A DNA stretch of 64,000 nucleotides, from NCBI RefSeq assembly GCF_900590755.1, contig NZ_UUOC01000010.1:124001-188000 (forward strand), read 5' to 3'. A program made the position numbers and the translations under genes. This DNA comes from Pseudomonas viridiflava. GTDB taxonomy: Bacteria; Pseudomonadota; Gammaproteobacteria; Pseudomonadales; Pseudomonadaceae. The notes beneath the pieces are model-generated. The model had not been told where the DNA came from. It saw nothing but the letters and a program-made list of their open reading frames with translations, and did not search any database. This document shows, piece after piece, positions 62,377 to 64,000 of the stretch; positions within the stretch are counted from its first letter, which is position 1, and each line of letters begins with the position of its first letter.

Positions 62377-63351
62377 TCAGCCCTTCCAAACCTGCGGATT
62401 CACCAGATTCTGCGGCTTCTCACCCAGCAACGCGGCGCGCAGGTTGGTGTAGGCAAGGTCTGCCATGGCCTGGCGGGTTTCGGTGGTGGCTGAGCCGATG
62501 TGCGGCAAGGTCACTGCGTTGCTTAGTTTGAACAGCGGCGAATCGCTCAAGGGCTCTTTCTCGTAGACGTCCAGGCCAGCGCCGCGAATAGTGCCGTTCT
62601 GCAAGGCTTCGATCAGCGCAGGTTCATCGACGATTGGCCCGCGGGCGATGTTGATCAGGATTGCGCTGGACTTCATCAAGCCGAGCTCACGGCTGCTGAT
62701 CAGGTGTTTGGTCTTCTCGCTCAACGGCACCACCAGGCAGACGAAGTCCGCTTCGGCCAGCAACTCGTCGAGGCTACGAAATTGCGCGCCCAGTTCCTGT
62801 TCCAGCTCAGGCTTGCGGCTGTTGCCGCTGTACAGGATCGGCATGTTGAAGCCCAGACGACCGCGACGTGCCACAGCTGCACCGATGTTGCCCATGCCGA
62901 CGATGCCCAGGGTCTTGCCATGCACATCGGTGCCGAACTGCGGGGCTTCGACGCTGCGCTTCCAGTTACCCGCCTTGGTCCAGGCGTCCAGTTCTGCGAC
63001 GCGACGGGCGCTGCTCATGATCAACGAGAAACCGAGGTCGGCGGTGCTTTCGGTCAGCACGTCCGGGGTGTTGGTGAGCATGATGCCGCGCTCGTTGAAA
63101 TAGCTGACGTCGTAGTTGTCGTAACCCACCGAAATGCTCGACACCACTTCAAGCTGGGTGGCTGCCGCCAGTTGCTCACGCCCGAGTTGTTTACCCGCGC
63201 CGATCATGCCGTGGCATTTGGGCAAGGCCTCATTGAACTGGGCGTTCAAGTCGCCCAGCTTCGGGTCGGGCACGATCACATCGAAATCCCGAGCCAGGCG
63301 CTCGGCCATTTCGGGGGATACACGGCTGAAGGCAAGTACAGTCTTTTTCAT
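62377..63351 (-). CDS. D-2-hydroxyacid dehydrogenase, GhrB/ketogluconate-reductase type
   Basis: A 324-aa NAD(P)H-dependent reductase of 2-keto acids. Dinucleotide loop GIVGMGNIGAAVARRGRLGF near 150, catalytic Arg in INIARGPIVDEPAL near 236, Glu in VYEKEPL near 265, and His in LPHIGSATTETRQAM near 284. SISVGYDNYD near 72 is typical of glyoxylate/2-ketogluconate reductases (GhrB, TkrA, KguD). GAGGAG lies ten bases before ATG 63351. The LysR gene upstream on the same strand may regulate it. Confidence 0.88.
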   Translation of the reverse strand: MKKTVLAFSRVSPEMAERLARDFDVIVPDPKLGDLNAQFNEALPKCHGMIGAGKQLGREQLAAATQLEVVSSISVGYDNYDVSYFNERGIMLTNTPDVLTESTADLGFSLIMSSARRVAELDAWTKAGNWKRSVEAPQFGTDVHGKTLGIVGMGNIGAAVARRGRLGFNMPILYSGNSRKPELEQELGAQFRSLDELLAEADFVCLVVPLSEKTKHLISSRELGLMKSSAILINIARGPIVDEPALIEALQNGTIRGAGLDVYEKEPLSDSPLFKLSNAVTLPHIGSATTETRQAMADLAYTNLRAALLGEKPQNLVNPQVWKG

Positions 63352-63442
63352 CGGGCAGCTACTCCTCGGACTTTTGTTAGAGATGGGTAGCACGCTAACA
63401 TTCTTGGCCGTCCTGAAGCATCCGGTTTTTTAGCTGTGTTTT

Positions 63443-63523
63443 TGTAGGAGCGCGCTTGCCCGCGATGTAGATAACGCGGTGTGTCTGACACACCGCAGTT
63501 CGCAGCCTTCGGCAGCTCCTACA
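63443..63523. repeat. Family E REP-like element with mismatched arms
   Basis: Outer TGTAGGAGC/GCTCCTACA and central GCGGTGTGTCTGACACACCGC are perfect palindromes, but between them the left arm reads GCGCTTGCCCGCGATG (family D-like) and the right TTCGCAGCCTTCGGCA (family E). It looks like a recombinant of two element types. Confidence 0.8.
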
Positions 63524-63556
63524 AATACAGCTTTTTTTTCAGGCACACCTCAAAAC

Positions 63557-63624
63557 CTGTAGGAGCGCACGAGCATCGCGAGGCCGCGATGGCGGTGTGT
63601 CTGACACACCGCCATCGCCACAGG
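63557..63624. repeat. Family E REP-like element with truncated right arm
   Basis: Left arm TGTAGGAGCGCACGAGCATC and centre GGTGTGTCTGACACACCGCC are intact, but the right arm ends after CATCGC and jumps to CACAGG, losing about 25 bases. Confidence 0.75.
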
Positions 63625-63638
63625 GAATGCATTTCAGC

Positions 63639-64000
63639 TCAGGCGATGTCTCGCATCGCATGGCTCTGCAAATCCGCCTCATGGGCGGCGAGGATTTCCG
63701 GAAGCGAGCCGCGCAGGTATTCCACCCAGGTCTTGATCTTCGCGTCCAGGTACTGGCGGGACGGGTAGATGGCGTACAGGTTCAGCTCATGGGAGCGGTA
63801 TTCGGGCAGCACCCGCACCAGCGTGCCGTTGCGCAGGCCTTCGATGGCGCAGTAAATCGGCAGAATGCCGACGCCCATCCCGCTACTGATGGCGGCTTCC
63901 ATGGCGTCCGCCGAATTGACCTGGAAAGGCGAGGTATTGATGCTGACCACTTCCTGGCCTTCGGGACCGGTGAACAGCCACTTCTCCAGCGGGAACACCG
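63639..64000 (-). CDS. LysR-family regulator, C-terminal part (runs off the window)
   Basis: The last 119 or so residues of a LysR-type effector-binding domain: NTSPFQVNSADAMEAAISSG, MGVGILPIYCAIEGL and the typical LNLYAIYPSRQYLDAKIKTWVEYL end. The DNA-binding N-terminus lies beyond base 64000. It is on the same strand upstream of the 2-hydroxyacid dehydrogenase, separated by two repeats, so direct cotranscription is doubtful. Confidence 0.88.
   Translation of the reverse strand, partial: VFPLEKWLFTGPEGQEVVSINTSPFQVNSADAMEAAISSGMGVGILPIYCAIEGLRNGTLVRVLPEYRSHELNLYAIYPSRQYLDAKIKTWVEYLRGSLPEILAAHEADLQSHAMRDIA

Overview
The window reads as chromosomal DNA of a Pseudomonas of the fluorescens/putida/syringae type. 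The evidence is roughly 60% GC coding DNA, many Pseudomonas-restricted small families (DUF3509, DUF3565, DUF1244, HopJ-like), a LexA box over yebG, and a gene order (OmpA-like lipoprotein, acyltransferase, pta, slyD, glutathione peroxidase, flavin oxidoreductase, glycosyltransferase, cysZ, ahpB, trxB2) that I recall from P. aeruginosa PA0833-PA0849. Here ackA is absent from its expected place between pta and slyD. No rRNA, tRNA, CRISPR array, phage or complete insertion sequence was seen.

Region by region. 0.1-8.5 kb: a lipid-uptake-like set made of an AlkK-type acyl-CoA ligase, a DUF1302 outer-membrane protein, a DUF1329 protein and a MalT-like LuxR regulator. 8.7-22.1 kb: core genes listed above plus an HD-GYP phosphodiesterase, ending in the peroxiredoxin/thioredoxin reductase pair behind an OxyR-like site. 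22.4-23.8 kb: hopJ-like, DUF1244 and folM. 24.0-26.9 kb: an apparent blue-light module (monooxygenase-fold membrane protein, LitR/CarH-like MerR regulator without the usual cobalamin ligand, unknown 201-aa protein, short LOV photoreceptor). 27-28.6 kb: flavodoxin and SDR dehydrogenase. 28.7-32.6 kb: a lower-GC accessory insert with a 1195-aa dermonecrotic-toxin-family protein that looks C-terminally short, preceded by an orphan minus-strand terminator.

35.3-56.9 kb is an iron island. It holds four complete cell-surface-signalling sets (ECF sigma factor, FecR anti-sigma, STN-containing TonB receptor), one of them FecIRA, one carrying a DUF3649/PepSY/DUF3325 membrane set. Fur-box-like sites precede three of the sigma genes. 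Interleaved are yebG, psiE, a DUF3509 gene and an HPF/RaiA-family ribosome factor. 57-64 kb: AraC regulator and EamA exporter, a large secreted M66-like metalloprotease with three lectin-like repeats, a 2-hydroxyacid dehydrogenase, and the 3' part of a LysR gene.

Many gaps hold REP-like palindromes of about 70-105 bp, falling into at least five families that share an architecture but not arm sequence. Two copies from different families carry nearly the same 15-bp insertion at the same offset in only one arm, and several family-E copies look like chimeras with unmatched arms. These repeats, the LOV/LitR module, the truncated toxin and the lectin-protease are the parts most worth a second look.
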